Position numbers and translations under genes: made by a program
The notes under the pieces: generated by a model
The model's input: only the letters and a program-made list of their open reading frames with translations
Databases searched by the model: none
Told to the model about the DNA's origin: nothing
Shown: piece by piece, positions 51,592 to 61,712 of the stretch
Numbering within the stretch: position 1 is the first letter of the stretch
Layout of the letters: every line of letters begins with the position of its first letter
NCBI GenBank assembly: GCA_030145245.1
Contig: JAQYWC010000079.1
Span: 1 to 64,000 of the forward strand
DNA length: 64,000 nucleotides
DNA from: Desulfobacterium sp.
GTDB lineage: Bacteria > Desulfobacterota > Desulfobacteria > Desulfobacterales > Desulfobacteraceae
Reading direction: 5' to 3'

Positions 51592-52599
51592 TTATTCTTT
51601 GTCTCTGTTTCCCGGGGGCTTATTGAACAGATGGATGGATCGGTCCCTGGCCTCTTTTCCCTCTGAATCCGGTATTTGGATCCCTTGGAGCTTTTGAAGC
51701 GCCTTGGGGGCATTGACCACGAAAATAGGACAGTTTGCCCTGAAACTGACCCGTTCCACAACGCTTCCGCCATACCATTTGCCGGAATGCTCCCTGGTGT
51801 GAGAGCCGAGGATGATCAGGTCTGCATCGATCTTTTCGGCGCATTTCAAGATCTCCCCATGGGGCAGGACGCCTCCCCATATCTGGTACTCATGCTCTGT
51901 ACCGTCCAGATAGGTATGGCAGAAATCCTTAAGCTTTTGCTTTAACAGATCCATGTCAGTTTCGTAATCGGACCGGCCATACTTGGGATATGGGGGAATG
52001 GGAAGCATGAAAAACGGATACAGGATTGAATGGAAATTCCGGGATAATTTTACGGAAAAACAGAGGGCGCATTCACATGCCATGGAAAAGTCGATGCCCA
52101 CAACGATTTTCCTGAACTGAAGCTTCTCCTTTTGAACGGGGTTGCTGACGATCATCACCGGACAATCCTGCTTAGCCACCACGGCCTGGACCGTGCTCCC
52201 TATCTTGCCTGCAACCCTGATGACACCTTTTTCTTCAGCCTTGCCCGCATGGGGGCCCAGGATGATCAGATCGGCATCGATTTTACGCCCAAGTCCCAGG
52301 ATCTCCTCCCAGGGATAGCCTGTTGAGATGCTTAACTCTCTGTTTTCAGATTGGATCAGCACAGGATCATAGGTTTTTTCCATGGCTTCTCTTATCTTCT
52401 CCAGGTAGCCATGGTTGACCTTTATCTCTTCATTGGTCTTAAAATGTTTCACCAGCTCCCGGTTCTCCGTGGACGCGGATTCCAGGACATGGAGGATCTT
52501 CAATCCTGCCCCATATTGGGCGGCCAGGTCAATGGCGGTCAATACCGGGGCGTCAACATGGGTGACCCTGTCTGTTGCAACCAGAATGTTCTTAAACAT
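51592..52599 (-). CDS. Universal stress protein with two UspA domains
   Basis: 335 residues, AAGGAGG before ATG 52599. Each half has the UspA fold and nucleotide motif G-x2-G-x9-G-[ST]: ILGPHAGKAEEKGVIRVAGKIGST near residue 130 and ILGSHTREHSGKWYGGSVVERVS near 275. It probably binds ATP/AMP and works in stress survival. It follows the APH/P-loop protein gene on the same strand by 10 bp. Confidence 0.85.
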   Translation of the reverse strand: MFKNILVATDRVTHVDAPVLTAIDLAAQYGAGLKILHVLESASTENRELVKHFKTNEEIKVNHGYLEKIREAMEKTYDPVLIQSENRELSISTGYPWEEILGLGRKIDADLIILGPHAGKAEEKGVIRVAGKIGSTVQAVVAKQDCPVMIVSNPVQKEKLQFRKIVVGIDFSMACECALCFSVKLSRNFHSILYPFFMLPIPPYPKYGRSDYETDMDLLKQKLKDFCHTYLDGTEHEYQIWGGVLPHGEILKCAEKIDADLIILGSHTREHSGKWYGGSVVERVSFRANCPIFVVNAPKALQKLQGIQIPDSEGKEARDRSIHLFNKPPGNRDKE

Positions 52600-52609
52600 A
52601 GCGTCCTCC

Positions 52610-54202
52610 TTATGCCTGGTCTTTGTTCTCTTTTCTAAAGGTCCGGATCAATATCTGCCGCATGCATTTATCTAGGGGGAGGGTTGTATCCACCATGATA
52701 TGAAGGGCATCTTCACCAAACGCGAATGGTTCGTACCGGGTTTTGAACCCTTCAAAATGGTCAAGCCTTGCATCTGAGACAGATGGTGTTGATTCCCGCT
52801 TCAGCAGCCGTTCTTTGATTGTTTCTTCTTTTGCGGTACATTCGATGAAAACCGGTTTGATCCCCTTGTGTTTTGCAAGTAAGAGCAGGTCGTCACGATG
52901 CTTTGCCCGGCTGAACGTTGCGTCCAGGATGACGGAACTGCCGTTCTCGATCTCCTGCTGGGCAAGGCAGAGAAGCTTGCCATAGGTCAGGGAACCGGCC
53001 GGGGATGAATATATCTTTTCGTTAAAGAGAGCCCCGCCTCTTTCATGGGGTTTCAGGCCGAAGATTTTCTTGCGCACCAGGTCGGATCTGATGGGCTCGA
53101 TTTCAAGGATTTGGGCCAGGGCTTTGGCAATGGTGCTTTTGCCCGTGGCAGGCATGCCGCAGATTACCCAGATCCGGGGCCGGGAAAACTGGAGCGCATA
53201 TTGGTAGGAAAGATCAAAATACTTGAGCGCATGGCGTTGCACCTTCTCTTTCTCCTTTGACTGAAGATCATTTGAAGCAAGGAAAATGCAATTGACTTTA
53301 CAGCGCACAAACGCACGGTAGCATTTGTAAAAGGCCATTATTAAGACTGCCTTTGTATCATCCGTCTGCCCAAGGAACTCGTTCAAGAGGCAATCCCCAA
53401 GGTCTTGTTCTCCATGAAAGTCCAGATCCATCAACAAAAAGGCGAGATCGCTGATCACATCGATGTGGCGTAACCGGTCATTGAACTCAATGCAATCGAT
53501 GATCTGAATCCCCTGGTCAGTAAAGTATACATGCCCGGTGCGAAGATCGCCGTGGCAGTCCCTGAATTTGCCGGCATTGAAACGATCAATGAAATGGGAC
53601 CTGTGTCCCGTTAAAAAGGAGATTGTGGCTCCCTGTATGGTTTCCCAGGTCTCCCTGTCCAGCAAAGTGTTGCAGAAGCTTTTGGTTTGCCTGAAGTTTT
53701 CTTTGCAGGCATCAGAAACGTTCTGCCATGCCTCCCCGGCCTGGAGATCCTCACTTTCAGGGGCCTGCAAGTAGAATTGGGCAAGTTTCCGGCCAAGCTC
53801 GACCATCTCGGCCTTGTTGATTTTTCGGGCTTTTATCATCTGCTGCAAGGAGCTTGAATCGGGAAGTTGACGCATCCTGACCGCGTATTCCACGGTCTGC
53901 CCCTCCTTGCCAAGGCCATAATCGCCGTTGTTCAAGGTGATGGCAACCACGTCAAGATAGATATCATGGGTTAATCTGCGGTTTAAACTGATTTCCCGGT
54001 CACAGTAGAAATGCCGCTTCTCCAGGGTGGAAAAATCCAGGAATCCCAGGTCCAGTGGTTTTTTGACCTTATAAACATATTCCCCGGTCAGGAACACCTT
54101 TGAGATGTGTGTTTCCCTTATTTCTATCCGGCGGATTTCATGGGGATAAAACCCGGGTTTCTCCATGGCCTTGAATATTTGATTTTGATTTTTATCGCCC
54201 AT
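52610..54202 (-). CDS. APH-like domain fused to P-loop AAA/zeta-type kinase
   Basis: 530 residues from ATG 54202 (AAGGAG upstream). The N-terminal 330 residues are aminoglycoside-phosphotransferase-like with HGDLRTGHVYF and IIDCIEFNDRLRHIDVISDLAF motifs; the C-terminal 190 carry a P-loop (CGMPATGKSTIAKALA) and a kinase-type DATFSRAKHRDD. These two-domain proteins are widespread and often encoded beside universal stress proteins, as here. They probably phosphorylate a small molecule; resistance activity is not implied. Confidence 0.8.
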   Translation of the reverse strand: MGDKNQNQIFKAMEKPGFYPHEIRRIEIRETHISKVFLTGEYVYKVKKPLDLGFLDFSTLEKRHFYCDREISLNRRLTHDIYLDVVAITLNNGDYGLGKEGQTVEYAVRMRQLPDSSSLQQMIKARKINKAEMVELGRKLAQFYLQAPESEDLQAGEAWQNVSDACKENFRQTKSFCNTLLDRETWETIQGATISFLTGHRSHFIDRFNAGKFRDCHGDLRTGHVYFTDQGIQIIDCIEFNDRLRHIDVISDLAFLLMDLDFHGEQDLGDCLLNEFLGQTDDTKAVLIMAFYKCYRAFVRCKVNCIFLASNDLQSKEKEKVQRHALKYFDLSYQYALQFSRPRIWVICGMPATGKSTIAKALAQILEIEPIRSDLVRKKIFGLKPHERGGALFNEKIYSSPAGSLTYGKLLCLAQQEIENGSSVILDATFSRAKHRDDLLLLAKHKGIKPVFIECTAKEETIKERLLKRESTPSVSDARLDHFEGFKTRYEPFAFGEDALHIMVDTTLPLDKCMRQILIRTFRKENKDQA

Positions 54203-54737
54203 GACAACTCCTTGGCGCAACAAATTGGTAGTTCTCCTGTAGTAAACGACAATGGGGCCGGGGCCTGGATCAAAGGTCAATGGGAGGGAGAAAAACTACA
54301 GAGGGAATACGCCATGTCGCTACACTATTAATATTACCGTCGATCATGGGGCAAGTCAACCATTGGGGAACCATGGGCCGGGGCTAACCCATGCAAAAGT
54401 GATTCTCCCCGTATTGTGTTCCCGTAAGGGTTGCCGGGGCCGCCTCCTCACCCCTGTAAATCCGACGGTAAAATCTTAGAAATTTCTAAGATTTTAAGAA
54501 ATTTCTAAGATTGCCCGGCCCAATCACCCTGGACATAAAACGGATAACCCGTAGATATTTAACCCCTATATCATACCACCGCACCCATGGTACACCGCTT
54601 GCTATACGAAGCTTTTGAAATTTCGGCAGCAGGTGCAACTGCCCCGGGTGCTCCGTGTCTGCCTGTGGTGGTGCGTTGCCCATTAACTTACTTTTTGGTA
54701 AAAAGTAACTATTTAAGAAAAAGTCCAGGAGAAACTG
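54203..54737. other. Gene-free region upstream of a chemoreceptor
   Basis: 535 bp. Holds the double palindrome at 54472-54512 described separately. No other gene or RNA signature recognised. AGGAG before 54738 marks the chemoreceptor start. Confidence 0.6.
54472..54512. repeat. Two tandem 22-bp palindromes
   Basis: AATCTTAGAAA/TTTCTAAGATT is a perfect 22-bp palindrome at 54472-54493. A second, nearly identical copy (ATTTTAAGAAA/TTTCTAAGATT) spans 54491-54512. Two sites 19 bp apart look like an operator pair for an unknown dimeric regulator. Confidence 0.6.
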
Positions 54738-56744
54738 ATGTTCAGAACAATACGCTCGAAGATGATGGTTTTTTCCATCTCTCTAATTGCCTTTACAATC
54801 ATTCCAACCATTGCCGCGATCACTATCTTGATCGACAGCTTTGTCCAGGACGCAAACCGTCGCAATATTCACCAGCAGGTAAATACCATCGAACAGATGC
54901 TGGATGTTTTTTACGAGGATCTGGACCGGAATATCGATATGTTTGCCACTGACCGGCTTGTCACGGCTGCGGATGATACCGTCACAGACTATCTGAACGG
55001 TACCGGGGCTAAAATGACCCCGTCCGGGAATGGCGGCATTGAGCAGGAAATATTCAAAGCCTTTGAGCATTACGGAAAAACCCATCCCGGCACCCTTTAC
55101 GTTTATATGGCCACGGAAGACGGGGGCTATATCCAGTGGCCGGAAACCAAAACAGCCAAAAACTTTGATCCGCGCCAAAAGCCCTGGTACCGCATGGCCA
55201 TGGCCGCAAATGGCAGCATGATCCGGACCGATCCCTATACGGATGCCCCCACCGGTGCATTGATTGTGAGCAATGCCAAACGTTTTAACGATAAAAACGG
55301 CCGTCCCTACGGTGCCATCGGCATTGACGTCTCTTCCAAACAGCTTGGGGAAATCATGAACGGTATTAAAATCGGAAAAACCGGGTATGCCATGATGCTC
55401 CACAAGACCGGGCTTGTGCTGGCAGATCCCAAGAATGCCGACAATAACCTGAAACGTGTCTCCGATGTCAATATTGATAACCTGGAAACCATTCTTGAAA
55501 AAAAGACCACCCGTTTTGCGACAACCATCGATGGCAAGGCGTACCAGGCAAACGGCTTTCAATCGACACACACCGACTGGATCATTTCCGTGTTCATGGA
55601 GAAAACGGAGCTGTCTGAGGTTGCAAGCTCCATTCAAAAGACCGTTTTCGGGATCACGGTGTTGGTGCTTTTGGTTGTCCTGGCATTGACCTTTCTGGTC
55701 TCCGGCAGGTTCATCCGGCCCATCAATTCCATGGTGGCGGGATTCAAGGACATTGCCCAGGGGGAAGGGGACCTGACCCTGCGGCTTCCGGCTGACAGCA
55801 AAGATGAGATTGGAGAGATGGCCAGGTGGTTTAATATCTTTATTGCCAAACTCCAGGGCATCATCGGTGAAATCGGCCTGGACAGCAATAGGGTGGATGA
55901 ATCGGCAGGCGGCCTGACCATCATTGCCGGTCACCTGTCAAACGGGGCAAAGAATACGGCCGACCACGCCAACAGTGTGGCAAACGCGACCGAAGAGATG
56001 AGCGGTAACCTCAACAACGTGGCTGCGGCCATGGAAGAGTCCTCCTCCAACACCACAATGGTGGCTGCCGCTGCCGAGGAGATGAGCGCCACCATCAATG
56101 AGATCGCCCAGAATGCAGAACGGGCCAAAAGGGTTTCCGATGATGCGGTCACCAAAACCTCCGCCACCTCCGAAAAGATGAATTTGCTGAACCAGGCTGC
56201 CACGGCCATCGGAAACGTCACCCAGACCATCACGGATATTTCCGAGCAGACCAATCTTCTGGCCTTGAATGCCACCATTGAGGCGGCAAGGGCCGGTGAG
56301 GCCGGTAAAGGCTTTGCCGTGGTTGCAACGGAGATAAAAGAACTGGCCCGGCAGACCTCCGACGCCACCCTGGACATCAAAAAACAGGTGGATGAGGTAC
56401 AGGCCACCACAACAGACTCTGTTGCAGAAATCAACCGGATCTCCGCCATCATCCAGGATGTGAATGACATCATCATCACCATTGCCACGGCCGTGGAAGA
56501 GCAGACCGCAGCAACAAGGGAAATTGCCGACAATATCAACCAGACCTCAACAGCCATCCAGGAAGTCAATGTAAACGTGAGCCACAGCTCCGGGGTCGCC
56601 GGTCAGATCACAGGGGAGATCACCCTGGTGGATACCGAAGCCGGGGGCATCCTGGACTCCAGCAGCCAGATCTCCGAGAGTGTGAACCAGCTCAAGGAGA
56701 TGGCATCCAGATTGAACGGCATTGTGGGTACATTTAAAGTATAG
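54738..56744 (+). CDS. Methyl-accepting chemotaxis protein with dCache sensor
   Basis: 668 residues. Membrane helix 1 (residues about 9-32), a periplasmic dCache_1 domain (with [35 protein letters not shown] and [21 protein letters not shown]), helix 2 (about 295-318), HAMP and the signalling domain with [24 protein letters not shown]. It senses small molecules such as amino acids or organic acids. Its signalling half closely resembles that of the chemoreceptor at 21161. Confidence 0.92.
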   Translation: MFRTIRSKMMVFSISLIAFTIIPTIAAITILIDSFVQDANRRNIHQQVNTIEQMLDVFYEDLDRNIDMFATDRLVTAADDTVTDYLNGTGAKMTPSGNGGIEQEIFKAFEHYGKTHPGTLYVYMATEDGGYIQWPETKTAKNFDPRQKPWYRMAMAANGSMIRTDPYTDAPTGALIVSNAKRFNDKNGRPYGAIGIDVSSKQLGEIMNGIKIGKTGYAMMLHKTGLVLADPKNADNNLKRVSDVNIDNLETILEKKTTRFATTIDGKAYQANGFQSTHTDWIISVFMEKTELSEVASSIQKTVFGITVLVLLVVLALTFLVSGRFIRPINSMVAGFKDIAQGEGDLTLRLPADSKDEIGEMARWFNIFIAKLQGIIGEIGLDSNRVDESAGGLTIIAGHLSNGAKNTADHANSVANATEEMSGNLNNVAAAMEESSSNTTMVAAAAEEMSATINEIAQNAERAKRVSDDAVTKTSATSEKMNLLNQAATAIGNVTQTITDISEQTNLLALNATIEAARAGEAGKGFAVVATEIKELARQTSDATLDIKKQVDEVQATTTDSVAEINRISAIIQDVNDIIITIATAVEEQTAATREIADNINQTSTAIQEVNVNVSHSSGVAGQITGEITLVDTEAGGILDSSSQISESVNQLKEMASRLNGIVGTFKV

Positions 56745-56766
56745 CGGGTAAGTCAGAAATGTTTTT

Positions 56767-56798
56767 GGGGTGCCATGGATTCTTTTCCATGGCACCCC
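56767..56798. other. Perfect 13-bp hairpin after the chemoreceptor gene
   Basis: GGGGTGCCATGGA pairs with TCCATGGCACCCC around a 6-base loop. No T-tract follows on either strand in the right position, so it may be a factor-assisted terminator or an mRNA-end stabiliser. Confidence 0.6.
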
Positions 56799-56844
56799 AT
56801 CCGAGTCTCTTCGCGTCCAGTTTGACCCAATGGTTAAGCCTTTT

Positions 56845-57267
56845 TTACTTTGCTACGCCAGTCAAGATTTCAGTCGGCCAAATTTGTTCAGGATAAGTGT
56901 GGAAATTAAAGTTAGGTGAAGTCCAAATTCCTTTTACGTTTTTGAACATTATGAAACGGCCATAAAGTGGCCCCATTTCGAGGTTAATTATGATAAAGAT
57001 AACTTTGTTACTGGGGCTGAATTCTGTTGTTGTAACATAGTCATGGCTAACATATTTGCCGTAATACGCCCCGACTTGACCAAATTGTGCAGCTTGAGAT
57101 ATTAATTCTTTTGTACCTTCCATTGGTCCGTTTTTTGCCCACGCAGTAAAAGCGGCTTCAGCACCTTTTTCCTTAAAGGCCTTGAAACCTTCCTCGACCA
57201 AATCATCTTTTGCAAAGGCAGGAAATGAAACAATTAAAAGTAAAAGTGTGATTATGATTTTTTTCAT
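56845..57267 (-). CDS. Small secreted hypothetical protein
   Basis: 140 residues, GGGAG before ATG 57267. Signal peptide MKKIIITLLLLIVSFPAFA, then a compact alpha-beta domain (FKAFKEKGAEAAFTAWAKNGPMEG, then a beta-rich half). I recognise no family. No close operon partners. Confidence 0.7.
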   Translation of the reverse strand: MKKIIITLLLLIVSFPAFAKDDLVEEGFKAFKEKGAEAAFTAWAKNGPMEGTKELISQAAQFGQVGAYYGKYVSHDYVTTTEFSPSNKVIFIIINLEMGPLYGRFIMFKNVKGIWTSPNFNFHTYPEQIWPTEILTGVAK

Positions 57268-57371
57268 GATTCAATCTCCCTATAATTTCTTTTTATTCCT
57301 CCTATTTGCAATCCAGGGTCTTGGCTTCGGACCTGCTCCACTGGTTCTGTTCCGTGTCTGCCAGTGCGGTT

Positions 57372-58136
57372 CTATAGGAAGTCCATGATCGTAACGCCGC
57401 AATCGATGGTGTAGATCATGCCCGTGATGGAGCTGTTTGTAAGGAGGCTTATCCCAAGGCTTGCAATCTCCTCCTTGCGGACATTTCGTTTCAGGGGAGA
57501 ACGGTTCTTCTCCTGTTCCAGGATCGACAGACTGTTGCCGACCCTGGACAGGGAGTGGGTGTGCACGAACCCTGGCGACAACCCGTTAACCCTTATTCCT
57601 TTGGCTTTGCCCAGGGATTGGGCAAGCCCCCGGACCATGGACTCCAGGGCCGCCTTGGTCGCACCCACCACATTGAAACCGGGAACCCCTGTCTTGCTCC
57701 AGCGCAGGGAGAGGGTGAGGATCGACGCCCCCTCCCGGAAGCGGTCCAGCAGGGCGCCTGACAGCTCCACAAGGGAGAAGGCCCCAACCCTTACGGCGTC
57801 GGTGAACTCTTCCCACCTCACCTGGGTGAGGGGGATGTTCAGGCGGGCGCCGGCAGCCGTGGAATAGGAGATGCCGTGGACCAGGATGTCAAGTAAGATG
57901 CCTTCGGTTTTCAGGGTATGGGCGAGCTGACTCAGGTCCTCATCTTTGCGGGCATCGTACTTGAAAATCTTCCGGAAACCGAAATCTTTGGCCACCCGGC
58001 TGACCGAGGCGAAGGTCTCCTCGTCCTCGTAGGTGGCGTAGATATTGTAGCCTGCGCGCTTGATCTCCATGGCCATGGCGGTACAGACGCTTTCTTGGTT
58101 CCGGATGCCGATAACAAGGGCATTACGCTCTTTCAT
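57372..58136 (-). CDS. FabI-like SDR lacking both active-site tyrosines
   Basis: 254 residues; GGAG six bases before ATG 58136. Overall enoyl-ACP reductase (FabI) pattern: VIGIRNQESVCTAMAMEI start, DILVHGIS, and ATKAALESMVRGLAQ with Lys161. The two tyrosines of FabI (146 and 156 in E. coli) are replaced by Leu143 and Phe154 (TLSLRW and GFNVVGATK). The protein is therefore probably not a normal enoyl reductase; it may be a non-catalytic partner of the next gene product or act on other substrates. It lies 14 bp after that intact paralogue. Confidence 0.75.
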   Translation of the reverse strand: MKERNALVIGIRNQESVCTAMAMEIKRAGYNIYATYEDEETFASVSRVAKDFGFRKIFKYDARKDEDLSQLAHTLKTEGILLDILVHGISYSTAAGARLNIPLTQVRWEEFTDAVRVGAFSLVELSGALLDRFREGASILTLSLRWSKTGVPGFNVVGATKAALESMVRGLAQSLGKAKGIRVNGLSPGFVHTHSLSRVGNSLSILEQEKNRSPLKRNVRKEEIASLGISLLTNSSITGMIYTIDCGVTIMDFL

Positions 58137-58150
58137 TCATAACTCCTTTT

Positions 58151-58924
58151 TTACTTTTCCTCCCCGGGACCCACCGGCATGGTGACGCTTGCGCCGCAGT
58201 CCACCGGGTAGACCACGGCGTTGACAGCCGGGTTTTCGATCACTTCACATGCGATCCTGCCGATATCCTCCATGGTGGCCGTACGGTCCAGGGGAGATGC
58301 TTCGGTTGCCACCCTCAGCAAATTTTCAAACCCCTTGATACCTGCGGCTGCCCGGGTCATCACGGGACCCGGGGAGAGGGCGTTCACTCGGATGCCTTTG
58401 CCCCCCAGTTCAGATGCAAGCCCCCGCACCAGGGCCTCCAGGATGCTTTTGACCGGGCCCATCATGTTGTAGCCCTCCACGGCCAGGTGGGAGCCGATGT
58501 AGGAGAGGGTGAGGATGCTGCTGCCGGGGTTGAGCACGTCCGCTTCCATCAGTTTTGACGTGATCTCCACCATGGAGAAGGCGGAGACCCGGGTGGACTC
58601 CCGGAAGCTCTTCCAGGAGACCTCGTGGAGCTCCTTTTTGATCTCGCCGGCAAAGGCGATGCCATGGACAAAGGCGTCCAGGCGGATCCCGTTTTTCCGC
58701 AGGTGATCGATAAGGGCGCAAAGGGCCTGCTCATCGCCCACCTGGAAGGGAAACAGCTTTTTAACCCCCAGGGCGTCGGTCACCTCCTTCACGTGGGGCA
58801 GTGCCTTTTCGTTCAGGTAGGTGGGGATGATCTTATATCCGTTGGTGTAAAGTTCTCGGGCAATGCCGGCGCTGATGCTGCCGGTGTTGGCAATGCCCAC
58901 CACCAATGCGGTTTTCTTTCGCAT
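58151..58924 (-). CDS. FabI-like enoyl-ACP reductase/SDR
   Basis: 257 residues; AGGAAGG before ATG 58924. Intact FabI active site: Tyr142 (LTLSYIG), Tyr152 and Lys159 (GYNMMGPVK), with NAD-binding VVGIANTGSISAGIA at the N-terminus. Expected to reduce enoyl-thioesters. It belongs to the conserved gene group with DUF3141, MaoC-Pta and acetate kinase, where a FabI homologue is usual; here it is doubled. Confidence 0.85.
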   Translation of the reverse strand: MRKKTALVVGIANTGSISAGIARELYTNGYKIIPTYLNEKALPHVKEVTDALGVKKLFPFQVGDEQALCALIDHLRKNGIRLDAFVHGIAFAGEIKKELHEVSWKSFRESTRVSAFSMVEITSKLMEADVLNPGSSILTLSYIGSHLAVEGYNMMGPVKSILEALVRGLASELGGKGIRVNALSPGPVMTRAAAGIKGFENLLRVATEASPLDRTATMEDIGRIACEVIENPAVNAVVYPVDCGASVTMPVGPGEEK

Positions 58925-59113
58925 GGAATCCTTCCTCTGTTTTATTCCAATAGCCTTCTATAGACGTTCGCAATCGAATTGATACCAGTGTTACCAATTA
59001 AAATAATAACAGGGCTCAATTCATATGCGATGAGCTATAAATCCCATGGTCTGCATCTCCTCCGGCTCCCCAAGGGATCTTGTGCAGGAGCGGCAAGCCT
59101 GGGCAAGGCGTGG

Positions 59114-60298
59114 TCAACCGTTGATAAGATCGAGGGTATGCCGGGCGATCATGATCTCCTCATCGGTGGGGATAACCCAGGCCGACACCTTGCTTCCGGG
59201 TGTGCTGATCCTTGGCCCGTTCTTAAGATTGGCTTTGTCATCCAGCTCCAGGCCCAGCCAAAGGTATTTTTCACAGACCCGTCGGCGGATTTCGGGGGCA
59301 TTCTCGCCGATGCCGGCGGTGAACACCACGGCGTCCAGCCCCTCCAGCACCGAAGCAAATCCCCCCAGTTCCTTGCGAATGCGGTACACGAAAAGCTCCA
59401 CGGCCTCCAGTGCCTCTGGCGAGCTGTTTTCCAGCAGGACGCGCATGTCGCTGCTGATGCCCGACACCCCCAGGAGTCCCGACTCCCTGTAGAGCAGGTT
59501 TTCGATCTCCCGGGGCCCCATCTTCTTTTCCTGCATCAGGTAGAGGAGTACGCCGGGATCCATGGCGCCGGTGCGGGTGCCCATGGGCAGGCCGTCAGCA
59601 GCGGAAAATCCCATGGTGGAGGCGATGCTCTTCCCCGCTTTTAGGGCGCACATGCTGGCCCCGTTCCCAAGGTGCAGCACCACCGTTCTGCCTGCGGCCG
59701 CCTTTGTGTCGTATTCGGCGAGCCGGCCCGCGATATATTCGTAGGACAATCCGTGGAAGCCGTAGCGGCGCACGCCCTGGGCTGTAAGTTCCCTGGGAAG
59801 GGGAAAGTAACGCTCCGGCCCGGTGTGGGTGCTGTGGAAGGCGGTGTCGAAGCAGGCCACCTGGGGCACATCCGGAGCCAGGTCCGTGATGGCGCCCATG
59901 GGGGCGAGGTTATGGGGTTGGTGCAGGGGCGCAAGGGGGGCAAGACTCCCGAGGCGTTCAAGGACCCTTTCGTCCACCCGGACAGGTTCGCTGTAATGGG
60001 CTCCCCCGTGAACCACCCGGTGGCCCACCGCTGTAACCTGAAGATCTTCGAGGTTTTCACTGGTCCACTCGATCAGGAAGGAGAGGAGAAACCTGTGGTT
60101 CACGTCAGGATGGTTTTTCCACCGTTTTTTTCCCATCACCTTCCCGTCCCCTGCTTTCGCAATAAAGTTCGGATCGACGCCAATTCCTTCGATCTGCCCA
60201 TGGCAACAGGGTTCTAGGTGTCGGTTCTCGCCGATTTCGTACAGGGAAAACTTGATGCTTGACGAGCCACCGTTGATAACGGCTATACCCTTTTTCAT
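59114..60298 (-). CDS. ackA: Acetate/propionate-type kinase
   Basis: 394 residues. ASKHA-fold kinase with N-terminal NGGSSSIKF, RVVHGG, FDTAFH, RYGFHGLSYEYI, LHLGNGAS and FTAGIGEN motifs all intact. It makes an acyl-phosphate from acyl and ATP, or the reverse. Its ATG overlaps the stop of the MaoC-Pta fusion by 4 bp, so the two act together in acyl-CoA/acyl-phosphate interconversion. Because the operon also has a DUF3141 hydrolase and FabI proteins, the acyl group may be other than acetyl. Confidence 0.9.
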   Translation of the reverse strand: MKKGIAVINGGSSSIKFSLYEIGENRHLEPCCHGQIEGIGVDPNFIAKAGDGKVMGKKRWKNHPDVNHRFLLSFLIEWTSENLEDLQVTAVGHRVVHGGAHYSEPVRVDERVLERLGSLAPLAPLHQPHNLAPMGAITDLAPDVPQVACFDTAFHSTHTGPERYFPLPRELTAQGVRRYGFHGLSYEYIAGRLAEYDTKAAAGRTVVLHLGNGASMCALKAGKSIASTMGFSAADGLPMGTRTGAMDPGVLLYLMQEKKMGPREIENLLYRESGLLGVSGISSDMRVLLENSSPEALEAVELFVYRIRKELGGFASVLEGLDAVVFTAGIGENAPEIRRRVCEKYLWLGLELDDKANLKNGPRISTPGSKVSAWVIPTDEEIMIARHTLDLING

Positions 60299-61704
60299 AA
60301 CCGGATCTCCTTTTGCCCCGGATTGCCCCCCTGGGTGGAATAGGCAAAGGCCGCTGCAACCGCGCAGGAAGCCAGGCGGGCCTGTGCGCTGTCGGCACGG
60401 CTGGTGAGGATTATGGGAACCCGTGCCCCCATGACCACGCCGGCCGAGTCGGCCTTTACGAGATAGGTCAGCTGCTTGGCCAGCATGTTGCCGGCCTCAA
60501 GGTCGGGAACGAGGAAGATATCGGCCTCTCCGGACACCGGGGAAACGATCCCCTTGATCCGGGCCGCTTCCCCGCTGATGGCATTATCAAAGGCCAGGGG
60601 ACCGTCCACCACGGCCCCGGTGATCTGGCCCCGGTCAACCATCTTGCAGAGGGCCGCGGCTTCCAGGGTGGAGGCGATCCGGGGATTGACGCTCTCCACC
60701 GCCGAGAGGATCGCCACCTTGGGGATTTCGATCCCCAGGGCCTGGGCCAGGCCGATGGCGTTTTGGAGGATGGAAACCTTGTCCTCCAGGGTGGGGTAGA
60801 TGTTGATGGCGGCGTCGGTTATGAACAGGGGCCGGGGATAGGTGGGAACCTCCATGATGAAGACGTGGCTGATGCGCTGGTCGGTGCGCAGGCCCGTATC
60901 CTTTTTGGCCACTGCCCGCATGAATTCGTCCGTATGGAGGCTGCCCTTCATGAGGGCCTCAGCTTCCCCGCTCCGGCAGAGGGCAACGGCTTGGGCCGCG
61001 GATTCGTGGCTGTGCCGGGTATCCACCATCCGGAATGCATGGATATCCATTGATAGCTTTTCTGCAAGGGCGCGGATCCGCTCTGAAGGCCCCACGAGGA
61101 TCGGGTCGATGATCTGTTCCCGGGCTGCCGAAAGGGCCCCGAGCAGGGCATCTTCGCTGCAGGGATGGCACACCGCCACCGAGATGGGCGGCAGTTTGAC
61201 CACCTTTTCGATAAATTGGGTAAAGATCTCCTTTCGGTGAAATTCCATGGTAAGCCAGGGGGAACCGGCATCCACGGGCTTTTTTGCGGGGGGCTTTACC
61301 CGGGCCGTTCCTGTGATGATCTCCTTGCCGTGCTGGTTGCCCACCCGGCAGTCAAAGAGGACGCTTGGGCCTTCGGCTATTTTCTCCTGAACAGTGACGG
61401 TGACGGTCAGGGTGTCCCCCAGTTCCACGGCGTTGTGGAACGTGAAGCTCTGGGACTCGTAGACCGTACCCGGGCCCGGGAGGTCGTTGCCCAGAAGGCT
61501 CGATATGAGGGCCCCGCCCCACATGCTGTGGCCCACCACTTTCTGCCGTTCAAGGAGCATTTCTGCGTAGGCGTCGCTGAAGTGGGTGGGATTCAGGTCG
61601 CCACTGAGCACCCCGAAAAGATCGATATCCTTTTTGGTCAGGGTGCGCTCCATGGAAGCGCTGTCGCCCACGCTGATTTCATCATAGGTTTTGTTGGTGA
61701 TCAT
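60295..61704 (-). CDS. MaoC hydratase-phosphotransacetylase fusion
   Basis: 469 residues. The N-terminal ~140 are a MaoC hot-dog enoyl-CoA hydratase (catalytic Asp36 and His41 in GDLNPTHF). The C-terminal ~320 are a phosphate acetyl/butyryltransferase (VAVCHPCSEDALLGAL, DGPLAFDNAIS, FLVPDLEAGNMLAKQL). The fusion is a known family. Together with the kinase it could turn an acyl-CoA into acyl-phosphate and ATP. It starts 8 bp after the DUF3141 gene. Confidence 0.9.
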   Translation of the reverse strand: MITNKTYDEISVGDSASMERTLTKKDIDLFGVLSGDLNPTHFSDAYAEMLLERQKVVGHSMWGGALISSLLGNDLPGPGTVYESQSFTFHNAVELGDTLTVTVTVQEKIAEGPSVLFDCRVGNQHGKEIITGTARVKPPAKKPVDAGSPWLTMEFHRKEIFTQFIEKVVKLPPISVAVCHPCSEDALLGALSAAREQIIDPILVGPSERIRALAEKLSMDIHAFRMVDTRHSHESAAQAVALCRSGEAEALMKGSLHTDEFMRAVAKKDTGLRTDQRISHVFIMEVPTYPRPLFITDAAINIYPTLEDKVSILQNAIGLAQALGIEIPKVAILSAVESVNPRIASTLEAAALCKMVDRGQITGAVVDGPLAFDNAISGEAARIKGIVSPVSGEADIFLVPDLEAGNMLAKQLTYLVKADSAGVVMGARVPIILTSRADSAQARLASCAVAAAFAYSTQGGNPGQKEIRL

Positions 61705-61712
61705 GGCCGCTC

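Noticed and set aside
52610-54202. Aminoglycoside resistance gene
   Set aside because: The APH-like domain belongs to a housekeeping-type fusion with a P-loop kinase next to a universal stress protein; no basis for resistance.
56767-56798. Rho-independent terminator
   Set aside because: Strong stem, but no T-run after it on either strand; listed only as a hairpin.
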